A program made the position numbers and the translations under genes. Under the pieces are notes generated by a model. It was not told where the DNA came from, ran no database searches, and saw only the letters and a list, made by a program, of their open reading frames with translations. Positions 45,562 through 56,046 of a DNA stretch of 64,000 nucleotides are shown piece after piece. Source of the DNA: Duganella alba. GTDB taxonomy: Bacteria > Pseudomonadota > Gammaproteobacteria > Burkholderiales > Burkholderiaceae_D. The DNA is taken from assembly GCF_009674495.1 (NCBI RefSeq), contig NZ_WKJN01000005.1, positions 1-64,000 of the forward strand, in the 5' to 3' direction. Within the stretch, counting starts at the first letter, position 1, and each line of letters starts with the position of its first letter.

Positions 45562-45984
45562 ATGTCAGAAGCCGTAAGGGAAGCCCCTAAAAAAGAACGG
45601 CCGGAGTTCCGTAACATCCATGTTACCGAGCTGTCCAACTACCGCATGCCATTGGCTGCCATCGTGTCCATCCTGCACCGCATTTCCGGTGTATTGATGT
45701 TCGTGCTGCTGCCGTTTGTGCTCTATCTCTTGCAGAACAGCCTGCGTTCCGAGATCTCTTTCGCTTACTACGAAGGTTTCGTCACCTACCCGCTGGTCAA
45801 GCTCATCATCCTGGCCCTGACCTGGGGCTTCTTCCAGCACTTCTGCGCTGGTGTACGCCACCTGGTCATGGATCTGCACGTCGGCCTGGACAAGCACTCG
45901 GCGCGCAAATCGTCGGCCACCGTGCTGGTCATCAGCCTGGTCCTGACCGCCCTGGTCGCCCTGAAACTGTTTGGAGTATTCTGA
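45562..45984 (+). CDS. sdhC: succinate dehydrogenase cytochrome b556 subunit
   Basis: The 140-residue membrane anchor has three membrane helices. ASIVSILHRISGV carries the Ser and Arg of the quinone pocket (residue numbering differs from E. coli), and the haem-ligand His is in FFQHFCAGVRHLVMD (His93). With SdhD it anchors the SdhAB catalytic pair and passes electrons to ubiquinone in the inner membrane. A strong GAGGAGG ribosome-binding site precedes ATG 45562. First gene of sdhCDAB. Confidence 0.96.
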   Translation: MSEAVREAPKKERPEFRNIHVTELSNYRMPLAAIVSILHRISGVLMFVLLPFVLYLLQNSLRSEISFAYYEGFVTYPLVKLIILALTWGFFQHFCAGVRHLVMDLHVGLDKHSARKSSATVLVISLVLTALVALKLFGVF

Positions 45985-45985
45985 G

Positions 45986-46351
45986 ATGGCCAACAACAAT
46001 ATCGGTCCTAAGCGCCTGGTTGTCGGCGCCCACTACGGTCTGCGCGACTGGCTGGCCCAGCGCGTCACCGCCGTCATCATGGTGCTGTACACCGCGATCC
46101 TGCTGATCGCCTTCCTGACCGGCCAGAACTTCACCTATGAAGGCTGGGCCGGCCTGTTCGCCCAGCAGTGGTTCAAACTGATCAGCGCCGTGACGCTGTT
46201 CGGCCTGTTCTACCACGCCTGGGTTGGCATGCGTGACGTCTGGATGGACTACGTGAAACCCGTTGGCCTCCGCCTCACCCTGCAAATGGCCACCGTCGCC
46301 TGGCTGATCGGCTGCGCCGTGTGGTCGATTCAAATTATCTGGAGTGTGTAA
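45986..46351 (+). CDS. sdhD: succinate dehydrogenase hydrophobic membrane anchor
   Basis: A 121-residue protein with three hydrophobic helices. [19 protein letters not shown] at the first helix and [18 protein letters not shown], which holds the second haem-ligand His and the quinone-site Asp-Tyr, are typical SdhD features. ATG 45986 begins one base after the sdhC stop. Confidence 0.96.
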   Translation: MANNNIGPKRLVVGAHYGLRDWLAQRVTAVIMVLYTAILLIAFLTGQNFTYEGWAGLFAQQWFKLISAVTLFGLFYHAWVGMRDVWMDYVKPVGLRLTLQMATVAWLIGCAVWSIQIIWSV

Positions 46352-46353
46352 TC

Positions 46354-48132
<1,779 letters not shown>

Positions 48133-48143
48133 GGCTATATAAC

Positions 48144-48854
48144 ATGGCACGCACTCTGAAACTGAAAATTTACCGTTACGATCCGGACCAGGACGCCAAA
48201 CCGTACATGCAGGACGTCACTGTCGAGTTGAAAGACACCGACAAGATGCTGCTGGACGCGCTGCAGCGCATCAAGTCGGACGTGGATGACTCGCTGGCCC
48301 TGCGCCGCTCGTGCCGCGAAGGCGTGTGCGGTTCGGACGCGATGAACATCAACGGCAAGAACGGCCTGGCCTGCACCACCAACCTGAACGAGCTGACCGA
48401 GCCTATCGTGCTGCGTCCGCTGCCAGGCCTGCCGGTGATCCGCGACCTGATCGTCGACATGACCCAGTTCTTCAAGCAGTACGACTCGGTCAAGCCGTAC
48501 CTGATCAACGATTCGATCCGTCCGGAAAAGGAACGCCTGCAGTCGCCGGCGGAACGCGAAGAACTCGACGGCCTGTACGAGTGCATCCTGTGCGCGTGCT
48601 GCTCGACCTCGTGCCCGTCGTTCTGGTGGAATCCGGACAAGTTCGTCGGTCCTGCCGGCCTGCTGCAAGCCTACCGCTTCATCGCCGATTCGCGCGACGA
48701 AGCCACTGGCGCGCGTCTGGACAACCTGGAAGATCCGTACCGCCTGTTCCGTTGCCACTCGATCATGAACTGCGTCGATGTCTGCCCTAAGGGTCTGAAC
48801 CCGAACAAGGCGATCGGCAAAATCAAAGAGCTGATGGTACGCCGCGCAATTTAA
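48144..48854 (+). CDS. sdhB: succinate dehydrogenase iron-sulfur subunit
   Basis: A 236-residue protein carrying three clusters. The N-terminal 2Fe-2S ferredoxin domain has SCREGVCGSD and LACTTNL; the C-terminal half has CILCACCSTSCPSFWWN (4Fe-4S/3Fe-4S) and CHSIMNCVDVCPKGLNP. It relays electrons from SdhA to ubiquinone. An intrinsic terminator follows 8 bp after the stop. Confidence 0.97.
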   Translation: MARTLKLKIYRYDPDQDAKPYMQDVTVELKDTDKMLLDALQRIKSDVDDSLALRRSCREGVCGSDAMNINGKNGLACTTNLNELTEPIVLRPLPGLPVIRDLIVDMTQFFKQYDSVKPYLINDSIRPEKERLQSPAEREELDGLYECILCACCSTSCPSFWWNPDKFVGPAGLLQAYRFIADSRDEATGARLDNLEDPYRLFRCHSIMNCVDVCPKGLNPNKAIGKIKELMVRRAI

Positions 48855-48861
48855 CGCGCAC

Positions 48862-48893
48862 ACGGGCGGCGACAACAGCGCCGCCCGTTTTTG
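48862..48893 (+). terminator. intrinsic terminator after sdhB
   Basis: A 10-bp stem (acgggcggcg/cgccgcccgt) is followed by TTTTT. It lies between sdhB and sdhE, so sdhE may depend on read-through or its own promoter. Confidence 0.8.
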
Positions 48894-48910
48894 TGTAAAG
48901 TAGCAAAACT

Positions 48911-49192
48911 ATGATTGAAACGAATCATTCCGCGCATCAGTCCGACCCAGCCAACCGTGCCCGCCTGCGCTGGCGCTCGCGCCGGGGTCTGCTGGAAAAC
49001 GACATCATCCTCACCCGTTTTCTGGATGCGCATGAAACCGAATTGACCGACGAGGAAGTGGACGCATTCACGCGGCTCCTCGACTTGTCGGACAATGCCC
49101 TGATGGATCTGGTACTGGCCCGTAAAGAGCCGGAAGGCGAGACCGACCTGCCGCACGTTCGCGCGTTGTTGCAGCGATTGCGCCTGGCGTAG
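48911..49192 (+). CDS. sdhE: FAD assembly factor SdhE
   Basis: The 93-residue helical protein has the YgfY/SdhE core RLRWRSRRGLLENDIILTRF with the conserved RGxxE (Arg25-Gly26, Glu29), which promotes covalent attachment of FAD to SdhA. The C-terminal half (LTDEEVDAFTRLLDLSDNAL) is also standard. Position between sdhB and gltA is the conserved betaproteobacterial arrangement. Confidence 0.93.
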   Translation: MIETNHSAHQSDPANRARLRWRSRRGLLENDIILTRFLDAHETELTDEEVDAFTRLLDLSDNALMDLVLARKEPEGETDLPHVRALLQRLRLA

Positions 49193-49243
49193 TACACACC
49201 CAGTTTCTTTTATTTGCATCATCTCTCCAAGAAGGAAGAGTCC

Positions 49244-50545
49244 ATGAATATCTCTGATAACAAAGCCACTCTCTCGTTCTCCGATGGCAGCCCATCGGTC
49301 GAATTCCCGATCTACAAAGGCACCGTCGGTCCTGACGTGGTCGATATCCGCAAGCTGTACGGCGCGACCGGCAAGTTCACCTACGATCCGGGCTTCATGT
49401 CGACCGCCGCCTGCAACTCGTCGATCACCTACATCGACGGCGACAAGGGCGAACTGCAATACCGCGGCTACCCGATCGAACAGCTGGCGGTGAACGCCGA
49501 CTTCATGGAATCGTGCTTCCTGCTGCTGAACGGCGAACTGCCGAACGCGGCGCAGAAAAAAGAATTCGTCGAGACCGTCGGCAAGCACACCATGGTGCAC
49601 GAGCAGATGCAATTCTTCTTCCGCGGTTTCCGTCGCGACGCGCACCCGATGTCGGTGCTGGTCGGCACCGTCGGCGCGCTGGCCTCGTTCTACCACGATT
49701 CGCTGGACATCAACGACGCTGAACAGCGCGAGATCTCCGCGATCCGCCTGATCGCCAAGATGCCTACCCTGGTGGCGATGGCCTACAAGTACTCGATCGG
49801 CCAGCCGTTCATGTACCCACGCAACGACCTGTCGTACTCGGCCAACTTCATGCGCATGATGTTCGGCAATCCATGCGAAGAGTACAAAGTCAACGACGTG
49901 CTGGTGCGCGCATTGGACCGCATCCTGCTGCTGCACGCGGACCACGAGCAAAATGCATCGACCTCGACCGTGCGTCTGGCCGGTTCGTCGGGCGCGAATC
50001 CGTTCGCCTGTATCGCTGCCGGTATCGCCTGCCTGTGGGGCCCTGCCCACGGCGGCGCCAACGAAGCGGCCCTGAACATGCTGAAGGAAATCGGCACCGT
50101 CGAGAACATTCCTGCCTTCATCGCCCAGGTGAAAGACAAGAACTCCGGCGTCAAGCTGATGGGCTTCGGTCACCGCGTCTACAAAAACTTCGACCCACGT
50201 GCGAAGCTGATGCGCGAAACCTGCTACGAAGTGCTGAACGAACTGGGCCTGCAAGACGACCCGCTGTTCAAGCTGGCGATGGAACTGGAAAAGATTGCAC
50301 TGAACGACGAATACTTCGTGTCGCGCAAACTGTACCCGAACGTCGACTTCTACTCGGGCATCGTGCAATCGGCGCTGGGCATTCCAGTGTCGCTGTTCAC
50401 CGGCATCTTCGCGATGGCGCGTACCATCGGCTGGATCGCCCAGTGGAACGAAATGATCGCCGATCCAGAACAGAAAATCGGCCGTCCACGTCAGCTGTTC
50501 GTCGGCGCCACCGTGCGCGACGTGCCACCGCTGGACAAGCGTTAA
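49244..50545 (+). CDS. gltA: citrate synthase (type I, hexameric)
   Basis: The 433-residue enzyme condenses acetyl-CoA and oxaloacetate. Catalytic residues are visible at His269 ([11 protein letters not shown]), His310 ([15 protein letters not shown]) and Asp368 (NVDFYSG). The N-terminal beta domain ([20 protein letters not shown]) marks the NADH-sensitive Gram-negative type. ATG 49244 follows AAGGAAGAG. An upstream in-frame start at 49214 is in the ribosome-binding region and is rejected. Confidence 0.97.
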   Translation: MNISDNKATLSFSDGSPSVEFPIYKGTVGPDVVDIRKLYGATGKFTYDPGFMSTAACNSSITYIDGDKGELQYRGYPIEQLAVNADFMESCFLLLNGELPNAAQKKEFVETVGKHTMVHEQMQFFFRGFRRDAHPMSVLVGTVGALASFYHDSLDINDAEQREISAIRLIAKMPTLVAMAYKYSIGQPFMYPRNDLSYSANFMRMMFGNPCEEYKVNDVLVRALDRILLLHADHEQNASTSTVRLAGSSGANPFACIAAGIACLWGPAHGGANEAALNMLKEIGTVENIPAFIAQVKDKNSGVKLMGFGHRVYKNFDPRAKLMRETCYEVLNELGLQDDPLFKLAMELEKIALNDEYFVSRKLYPNVDFYSGIVQSALGIPVSLFTGIFAMARTIGWIAQWNEMIADPEQKIGRPRQLFVGATVRDVPPLDKR

Positions 50546-50565
50546 TCTGCGGATTGACGTGGCAA

Positions 50566-50592
50566 CAAAAAACGGGCTTCGGCCCGTTTTTT
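50566..50592. terminator. intrinsic terminator after gltA
   Basis: Stem aaaacgggc/gcccgtttt with loop ttcg and T-run on the plus strand; A-run on the other side makes it also usable by the convergent sigma-factor gene. Confidence 0.88.
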
Positions 50593-50625
50593 TCGTCTGT
50601 CGCCACACTCGCTGCTGAGTCCCCC

Positions 50626-51219
50626 TCAGCTGAAAGCGTGGAGCATCCGGTTACTTTCCAAGGCGATTTTGGCTCTCCGTATCGTTGTCTTTACGGTGCC
50701 AAGAGGCAGGTCGGTAAGGACGGCAATTTCTGCATGCGATAGGTCAGCGTAATAATGCATGACCAACAGCTGCCGTTGGTGCCTGGGCAGTGTCCTGAGT
50801 GCAGTGCTCACCGCATCGCGCAATGAGTTGCTGGCGTGCCGTGCCTCCGGGGCGGACTGCTCATCTTGGACCGGTTCTAATCCAGCATCGGAATCGAGCG
50901 TCCGGTATCCCACGCGCTGCGAGCGCAGGTAGTCGAGACACCTGCTGCGACATAGCATCGAAAGCCAGGTGGCCAAGCTGCTTTTGGCCGACTCGTAGGA
51001 GTCGCCGTGGCGCCAGGCGAAAGCAAAAACATCTTGGGCAATTTCTTCTGCCGCGTGAGGTGACTGCGTGATAAATAGAGCCTGGGATAATACGAAACGC
51101 CATCGCGACTTGTATAAGTCAGCCAACGACACCCAACCAATACTTTTGTTCGACCTGGTGCAGATGAAATCAGGTGGCAGTTGGGTTTGGTGCCTGCGGT
51201 CGATTTTGGCGCAATCCAT
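50626..51219 (-). CDS. ECF-type RNA polymerase sigma factor
   Basis: The 197-residue protein has a region 2 helix set (SPHAAEEIAQDVFAFAWRHG; LATWLSMLCRSRCLDYLRSQ) and a clear region 4 (ALRTLPRHQRQLLVMHYYAD; HAEIAVLTDLPLGTVKTTIR), so it is a two-region extracytoplasmic-function sigma factor. No anti-sigma factor with a zinc or membrane segment lies beside it, so its control is not evident. AGGAGG lies before ATG 51219. The N-terminal 25 residues are unusual and may be a late addition or a wrong start. It is convergent with gltA. Confidence 0.88.
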   Translation of the reverse strand: MDCAKIDRRHQTQLPPDFICTRSNKSIGWVSLADLYKSRWRFVLSQALFITQSPHAAEEIAQDVFAFAWRHGDSYESAKSSLATWLSMLCRSRCLDYLRSQRVGYRTLDSDAGLEPVQDEQSAPEARHASNSLRDAVSTALRTLPRHQRQLLVMHYYADLSHAEIAVLTDLPLGTVKTTIRRAKIALESNRMLHAFS

Positions 51220-51415
51220 GGAATCTCTCTGCCTCCTGTTGGAGGAATGATGAAATCAGTTTAATGTCATTCATCAAGAGTACATAATCGCAGTTGAGGC
51301 CGCCGACGGTTTTCATGTTGATGGTGCGACAGCACACCTAATGCGTAGCAGCAGGAATTTTCTGATGCTTTTTCACAACTGCTGTTGCTGGCCGCCTGCA
51401 GGCTTGGCTGAATCG

Positions 51416-51751
51416 CTAGATTTTGCTTTCTTGCAGAAGCTGCTGGAAGACGGCGCGGCTGTCGTCGTCGATGCGGAGGAATTGCACGCCGGTCTTGAAG
51501 CCGAGTTCGGCATCGGGATCGCTGTAGACCACCTGGCCCATGGCCAGCACCTTGTGGTCGGTATCGCCCAGCTGCACCTTGAAGGACACCGCGCAGTATT
51601 GCGCCAGCCGGATCTGGCTGTCCGTCTGCAGGCTGATGCCGCCGTGCGACAGGTCCAGCGTGTGGACTTCATGGCGCGTTTCGTCGGTCATCGTCAATGT
51701 GGCGGGATGGCTGACGGTCTGGCGGCGGTTGGTGCGGGCTTTGTGCGTCAT
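51416..51751 (-). CDS. PilZ-domain protein (c-di-GMP receptor)
   Basis: A 111-residue single PilZ domain. An N-terminal Arg cluster (ARTNRRQTVSHPATL) and the second motif LDLSHGGISLQT (D-x-S-x-x-G) are the c-di-GMP contacts. The beta-barrel ends VGVQFLRIDDD-like (GVQFLRIDDDSRAVF). It would change conformation or partner binding when the second messenger is present. No motility or cellulose genes lie beside it. Confidence 0.88.
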   Translation of the reverse strand: MTHKARTNRRQTVSHPATLTMTDETRHEVHTLDLSHGGISLQTDSQIRLAQYCAVSFKVQLGDTDHKVLAMGQVVYSDPDAELGFKTGVQFLRIDDDSRAVFQQLLQESKI

Positions 51752-51784
51752 GGCGCTACATTAAGTTGGCTTGGAAAAAGATTA

Positions 51785-52195
51785 TCACATTCTCCGGTTG
51801 CGGTGGTCCGGTCTTAGCACCAGCGCCCACCAGCCCAGCACGCCCAAGGTCAGTTGCGGCAGGTTGTACAGAAACTTTTCCAGCGTGACGTCGCGCCGTT
51901 GCGGCCATGCGCTATTCGCGGTTTCAGCGATGATGTTGGTGTGATAGAAGCACGCCGCCAGTAAAAACAGCGCGGCGACGCCCCAGATCGCCGGCAGGCT
52001 GGTGATGCGATGACGCAACAGTGCGGCGACCGGATACACCAGCACGCAGCAGAACGCATAGGCAAACAGATTGGCCGGCAGGTCGCCGAGGCTGAAGTGC
52101 GGCAACAGGATGGGCACGGCGCAGATGGCGACCGCCAGCATGACGGCCAGGACGGGATGGGCCTGTTGAGGCCAGGAGTTGAAGCGGTTGTTCAT
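51785..52195 (-). CDS. hypothetical membrane protein, four helices
   Basis: I do not recognise the family. The 136-residue protein has four likely membrane segments (about residues 15-33, 40-60, 67-86 and 112-126; the last WWALVL). Start ATG 52195. It sits in a leftward series between BlaI and PilZ, with gaps of 33-45 bp, and may be co-transcribed with them. Confidence 0.7.
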   Translation of the reverse strand: MNNRFNSWPQQAHPVLAVMLAVAICAVPILLPHFSLGDLPANLFAYAFCCVLVYPVAALLRHRITSLPAIWGVAALFLLAACFYHTNIIAETANSAWPQRRDVTLEKFLYNLPQLTLGVLGWWALVLRPDHRNRRM

Positions 52196-52240
52196 GATGT
52201 GGCGCGCGGTGGAAAGAGCGCCATTGTAACGGCCGCCGGA

Positions 52241-52621
52241 TTACTTTTCCTGATCCAGCAAGGCCTGGATTTCTTCGCGTTCTTTTTTGCTGACGTGGCC
52301 GCCGCGCAGGGCGGCCAGGACCAGGGCTTTGCCGGAGCCGGCGAAGGCTTTCTGGATCAGGTCTTTCAGCAGGTTGGTCTGGACCGAGTCCTGCTCCTGC
52401 ACCGGCGAATAGACGTGGGCGCGCTGGCTTTCGTCGCGCTTCAGCAAGCCCTTGGTGTGCATGATTTGCAGCACCCGCAGCACCGTCGCGTAGTTGGCGT
52501 CGGGACGCGTTTCCAGTGCCGCTTCGTGCACTTGCCGCGCCGTGGCGGGGCCGAGCGCGAACAGCAGGCGCAGCATCTCCAGTTCGGCGGCGGTCGGTTT
52601 GGGCAGGTTCGGGGTACTCAT
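52241..52621 (-). CDS. BlaI/MecI/CopY-family transcriptional regulator
   Basis: The 126-residue protein has the BlaI winged helix (PTAAELEMLRLLFALGPATA; ATVLRVLQIMHTKGLLKRDE; RAHVYSPVQ) and a short C-terminal dimerisation part (LIQKAFAGSGKALVLAALRG). Such repressors are normally paired with a BlaR1-type M56 protease, but none is adjacent. The neighbour upstream on the same strand is the LRR-kinase gene, 18 bp away, so co-expression is likely. Confidence 0.9.
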   Translation of the reverse strand: MSTPNLPKPTAAELEMLRLLFALGPATARQVHEAALETRPDANYATVLRVLQIMHTKGLLKRDESQRAHVYSPVQEQDSVQTNLLKDLIQKAFAGSGKALVLAALRGGHVSKKEREEIQALLDQEK

Positions 52622-52639
52622 GGATGTAGAATAAAATAT

Positions 52640-53926
52640 CTAGAATGGATTGTCTAGCTGTTCTTTGATTGCGGCGAAATGCGGCGTGCCTTGCTGGCAG
52701 GCGGCTTGCAATTGACGCAATGCCGCCGGCGCGTTGTCGCAGCGGTCCAGCAGTTCTTCCAGCAGGTTGCCGAAGGCGCGCACTTCCAGGGTTTGCAGCG
52801 CGGCGGCTTGCGGGCCGGCCGGATCGTAGAACGACGCGGCGCCGAAGTCGCCCAGCAGGGTGTGGCCGTGGTCGTCGTGCAGGATGTTGTGGCCGTAGAG
52901 GTCGCCGTGCATGATGCCGTGACTGTGCAGCTGGGCGGCGGCCGAGGCGATGCCGCGCGCGATCGACAGTGCGGCCGGCAGGTCGAAGCGTTTGCCGGCG
53001 TCATAGATGTCGCGGGTGCAGCTGTCCAGGCTGGGCGGGCCGGCCAGGTTGCGGAATTCGGGCGGAATCAGCGACATCACCAGGCCATGGGCGTGCTCGG
53101 GATGGTCTTCGATGTGGCCGAGCACCGGAATCAGGTTCGGATGCGCGCCGGCGCCGAGGCAGGCCGCCATTTCGCTCAACGGCGAACCGTCGCTGGTCAT
53201 GGCGCCTTTGAAGAGTTTGACGGCGACCGGCGTGGCCGCGTCGTCGCGCCGCCAGTCGGCACGGTAGATGACGCCGGAGGCGCCTTCGCCGAGCTTGTCG
53301 CGCAGCGCCAGGGCCGGCCAGGCGATCACGGCGGATGGCGTGTGGGCCAGCGCGTCTTCGCGCTGCTCGCAGAAGGGATTGCCGGCGTAGGCCAGCCAGG
53401 TCAGGCGCGGCAGCGATGGCAGCCAGTCGGGCAGCGCGGTCAGCAGGTTGCTGGCGATGCGCAGCAATTCCAGCTTGTGCAGTTGCGCCATGGAGGCGGG
53501 CAGGGCGCGCAGGCGGTTCCCGGCCAGCATCAGTTTTTGCAGTTGCGGACGCTCGCCCAGCGCGGCCGGCAGTTCTTCGATCTCGTTGTCGGTGAGCACC
53601 AGCCAGCGCAGCGCGGCGGGCAGCGCAGCGGCCGGTACATGGCGGATGCGGTTGGCCTTGAAGCCGACCATGGTCAGCGCCGGGCACGCGCCCAGCGCCG
53701 CCGGCAGTTCGGTAAATTGATTGTCCGAGCAGAAGAGGATGCGCAGCTTGTGCAGCCGATGCAGGTCATCCGGCAGCGACGACAGCGCATTGCTGGTCAG
53801 GTCGAGGATTTCCAGGCTGTCGGCCAGCGTATAGATTTCACGCGGGAATTCGGTAAGGCCGCAGCGGAAGGTCAGGCGTTGTGTGCCTGCCAGCGCGCCG
53901 CTGCGCAACTGCTCCAGGGTATGCAT
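52640..53926 (-). CDS. leucine-rich repeat protein fused to a Ser/Thr-type protein kinase
   Basis: The 428-residue protein has about seven LRRs in residues 14-190 (LEILDLTSNALSSLPDDLH; LRILFCSDNQFTELPAALG and so on), followed by a kinase domain (about 200-425). Kinase motifs: glycine loop LGEGASGVIYRA, Lys in PVAVKLF, catalytic loop HGDLYGHNIL with Asp and Asn but Tyr in place of the usual Lys, and metal-binding GDFGAAS. No signal peptide or membrane segment is present, so it is cytosolic. LRR-kinase fusions are rare in bacteria; target unknown. The PP2C phosphatase tail at 63882-64000 is a possible counterpart but is 10 kb away. Confidence 0.9.
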   Translation of the reverse strand: MHTLEQLRSGALAGTQRLTFRCGLTEFPREIYTLADSLEILDLTSNALSSLPDDLHRLHKLRILFCSDNQFTELPAALGACPALTMVGFKANRIRHVPAAALPAALRWLVLTDNEIEELPAALGERPQLQKLMLAGNRLRALPASMAQLHKLELLRIASNLLTALPDWLPSLPRLTWLAYAGNPFCEQREDALAHTPSAVIAWPALALRDKLGEGASGVIYRADWRRDDAATPVAVKLFKGAMTSDGSPLSEMAACLGAGAHPNLIPVLGHIEDHPEHAHGLVMSLIPPEFRNLAGPPSLDSCTRDIYDAGKRFDLPAALSIARGIASAAAQLHSHGIMHGDLYGHNILHDDHGHTLLGDFGAASFYDPAGPQAAALQTLEVRAFGNLLEELLDRCDNAPAALRQLQAACQQGTPHFAAIKEQLDNPF

Positions 53927-53988
53927 GGGATGTGGCGGTAGAGAACGACGGCGCAGTGTATCACTTCACCGCCGCGCCCATGCTTACA

Positions 53989-54825
53989 TCACCACTTCAT
54001 TTCGCCCTTGGCGACCTTGGCGCTGATGTCCAGCGCGCTTTCCAGACCGGCGTTTGGATACAGTTCCTTCATGCGCGCGATCAGCGCGGCCGAATTGGCG
54101 GCCTTGGCGGTCTCCGCTTCAAACTTGACCAGGTAGTCGCGGGTGTAGCTGACCGAATCCGGCGTCAGCGGCAAGCCCGGCGTGAAGTGGCCCGGCACCA
54201 CGGTCGCCGGCTTCAGCGCGGCGATGCGGTCCAGCGTCGACAACCATTGCCTGCGCGACGCCGGCGTCTGCGCGTCGGCGGTCCACACGTGCAGGCCGTT
54301 GAACACGGCCACGCCGCCCACCACCGCCTTGATCGACGGAATCCAGACATAGGCGCTGTCGATGTCCAGCTTCTGGCCGTCCAACGTGATGGTCTTGCCT
54401 TTCAGCGGCTGCGGCACAATGATTTCTTGCGGCGCATTGTCCTTCAGGATCGGGCCCCAGTAGGCGACCTTGGCGGCTTTCTTGCGCTCGATGCCGACGA
54501 TCACCTGCGGCTGGGCAACGATCTTCGCATCCGGGAAGGCGGCGTGGATCACGTCCAGGCCGAAGTAGTAGTCCGGGTCGTCGTGGCTGATGTAGATGGT
54601 GGTCAGGTGCTTGCCGCTGGCGCGAATGCGCTCGGCCAGTTTGAGCGCTTCGCCGCGCGAAAACTGGGCATCGATCAGCACCGCGTCCTTGTCGCCGCTG
54701 ACGATCACCGAGGCGACCGGGAAGATGGCTGCTTCGCCGGGATTGAAGACATCCAGCGTCAGCGGCGCGGCCTGGGCGGCGAACGAGGCGGTCAGGGCGG
54801 CGGTCAGCAAGGCTTGTTTGAACAT
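53989..54825 (-). CDS. exported metallo-beta-lactamase-fold protein with altered metal motif
   Basis: The 278-residue protein has a signal peptide (MFKQALLTAALTASFAAQAA) and an MBL fold (ASVIVSGDKDAVLIDAQFSR; VVPGHFTPG). The usual HxHxDH metal motif is replaced by HDDPDYYFG (residues 81-89): the second His is Asp and the last His is Tyr, so metal binding must differ. It is divergent from a LysR gene (101-bp gap), the usual layout for a regulated enzyme gene. ATG 54825 follows CTGGAGTGACC. Substrate is not identifiable. Confidence 0.87.
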   Translation of the reverse strand: MFKQALLTAALTASFAAQAAPLTLDVFNPGEAAIFPVASVIVSGDKDAVLIDAQFSRGEALKLAERIRASGKHLTTIYISHDDPDYYFGLDVIHAAFPDAKIVAQPQVIVGIERKKAAKVAYWGPILKDNAPQEIIVPQPLKGKTITLDGQKLDIDSAYVWIPSIKAVVGGVAVFNGLHVWTADAQTPASRRQWLSTLDRIAALKPATVVPGHFTPGLPLTPDSVSYTRDYLVKFEAETAKAANSAALIARMKELYPNAGLESALDISAKVAKGEMKW

Positions 54826-54926
54826 GGTCACTCCAGGTAGGTAAGAATGACGCCATCTTAAATTTCTCAATCCGATAGAAAAATACGGTAATCTGGCTTT
54901 CTTAATTGCATAAACCGGATGAATCA

Positions 54927-55832
54927 ATGGATCGCATCACCGCCGCGCGGGTATTTGTCAGCATTGCCGAACGCGGCAGCATGATCGCCGCCGCCGAGGC
55001 GCTGGACATGTCGCGCGCCATGGTCACCCGCTATCTGGCCGAGATGGAGGCGTGGGCCGGCGCCCGCCTGCTGCACCGGAGCACGCGCCGCCTGAGCCTG
55101 ACCGACGCCGGCGACGTCACCCTGGCGCGCTGCCGCCGCATGCTGGACGTGGCCGACGACATGGCGGTGGCGCTCGGCGACGATGCCGACACGCCCCAAG
55201 GCCTGCTGCGCATCACCTGTTCGCAGGCGCTGGCGCAGGCCGAGCTGCTGGACGCGGTCAGCGAATTCCTGCAACGCTACCCGCGCACGGCGGTCGATCT
55301 GCAGATGAGCAATCGCAGCGTCAACCTGATCGAGGAGCGCATCGACCTGGCGCTGCGCGTCACCAACACGCTGGAGCCGAACCTGATCGCGCGCCAGCTG
55401 GGCGTCTGCGATTCGGTGGTGTGCGCCGCGCCGGACTACCTGAAGCAGCACGGCACGCCGCAGCAGCCGCAGGATCTGGCCGCTCACAACTGCCTGACCT
55501 ACACCTATTTCGGCAAGAGCCTGTGGCAGTTCACCGATGCGCAAGGCGAGGCGCTGTCGGTGCCGGTCAGCGGCAATCTGTCGGCCAACGAGGATTTCAT
55601 CCTGCTGAAGGCGGCGGAGCAGGGCGGCGGCATCGCCTTGCAGCCGCTGTACAGCGCTGCCCCGCTGATCGCCGCCGGCAGGCTGATAGCGTTGCTTCCT
55701 GGATACACCCCCTTAAGTATGGGAATCTACGGCATTTACACCTCGCGCCAGCACATGCCGCCGGCGCTGCGCGCTATGCTGGACATCTTGCTAACCCGGT
55801 TCGAAAGCAAGCAGCGGCGCGGCTTAAGTTAA
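54927..55832 (+). CDS. LysR-family transcriptional regulator
   Basis: A 301-residue regulator with the LysR helix-turn-helix at its N-terminus (MDRITAARVFVSIAERGSMI; AAEALDMSRAMVTRYLAEME) followed by the effector-binding domain (GLLRITCSQALAQAELLDAV onward). Sequence pattern is of the AaeR/DmlR-like subgroup. It is divergent from the MBL-fold gene, its likely target. ATG 54927 has only a weak ribosome-binding site. Confidence 0.9.
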   Translation: MDRITAARVFVSIAERGSMIAAAEALDMSRAMVTRYLAEMEAWAGARLLHRSTRRLSLTDAGDVTLARCRRMLDVADDMAVALGDDADTPQGLLRITCSQALAQAELLDAVSEFLQRYPRTAVDLQMSNRSVNLIEERIDLALRVTNTLEPNLIARQLGVCDSVVCAAPDYLKQHGTPQQPQDLAAHNCLTYTYFGKSLWQFTDAQGEALSVPVSGNLSANEDFILLKAAEQGGGIALQPLYSAAPLIAAGRLIALLPGYTPLSMGIYGIYTSRQHMPPALRAMLDILLTRFESKQRRGLS

Positions 55833-55860
55833 GATTAACGGCGAAAGATTTAGCCAGACT

Positions 55861-55890
55861 TTGTCGCACAAATCATTGTTGGGATACAAT
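55861..55890 (+). promoter_or_regulatory. probable promoter of the sucA operon
   Basis: TTGTCG (55861-55866) and TACAAT (55885-55890) at 18-bp spacing. It implies a leader of about 150 bases before sucA. Confidence 0.5.
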
Positions 55891-56046
55891 ACCGGTGCTA
55901 TGCTGAAGGACCTGTTTTAGGTAAGACCCGAACAAAAGCCCTTCCCCCACAACTTGATGTGCAATCCGCTAACCGGTCAGGCCGTGTCGCGGAAGGTTAG
56001 ACTAACCCGCTAATTCCTCGCGAAACGCGAAGAAAGGTGAGCAAGA

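Noticed and set aside
46321..46353. Upstream GTG start for sdhA
   Set aside because: It lies within sdhD; GTG 46354 has the ribosome-binding site and gives the conserved N-terminus.
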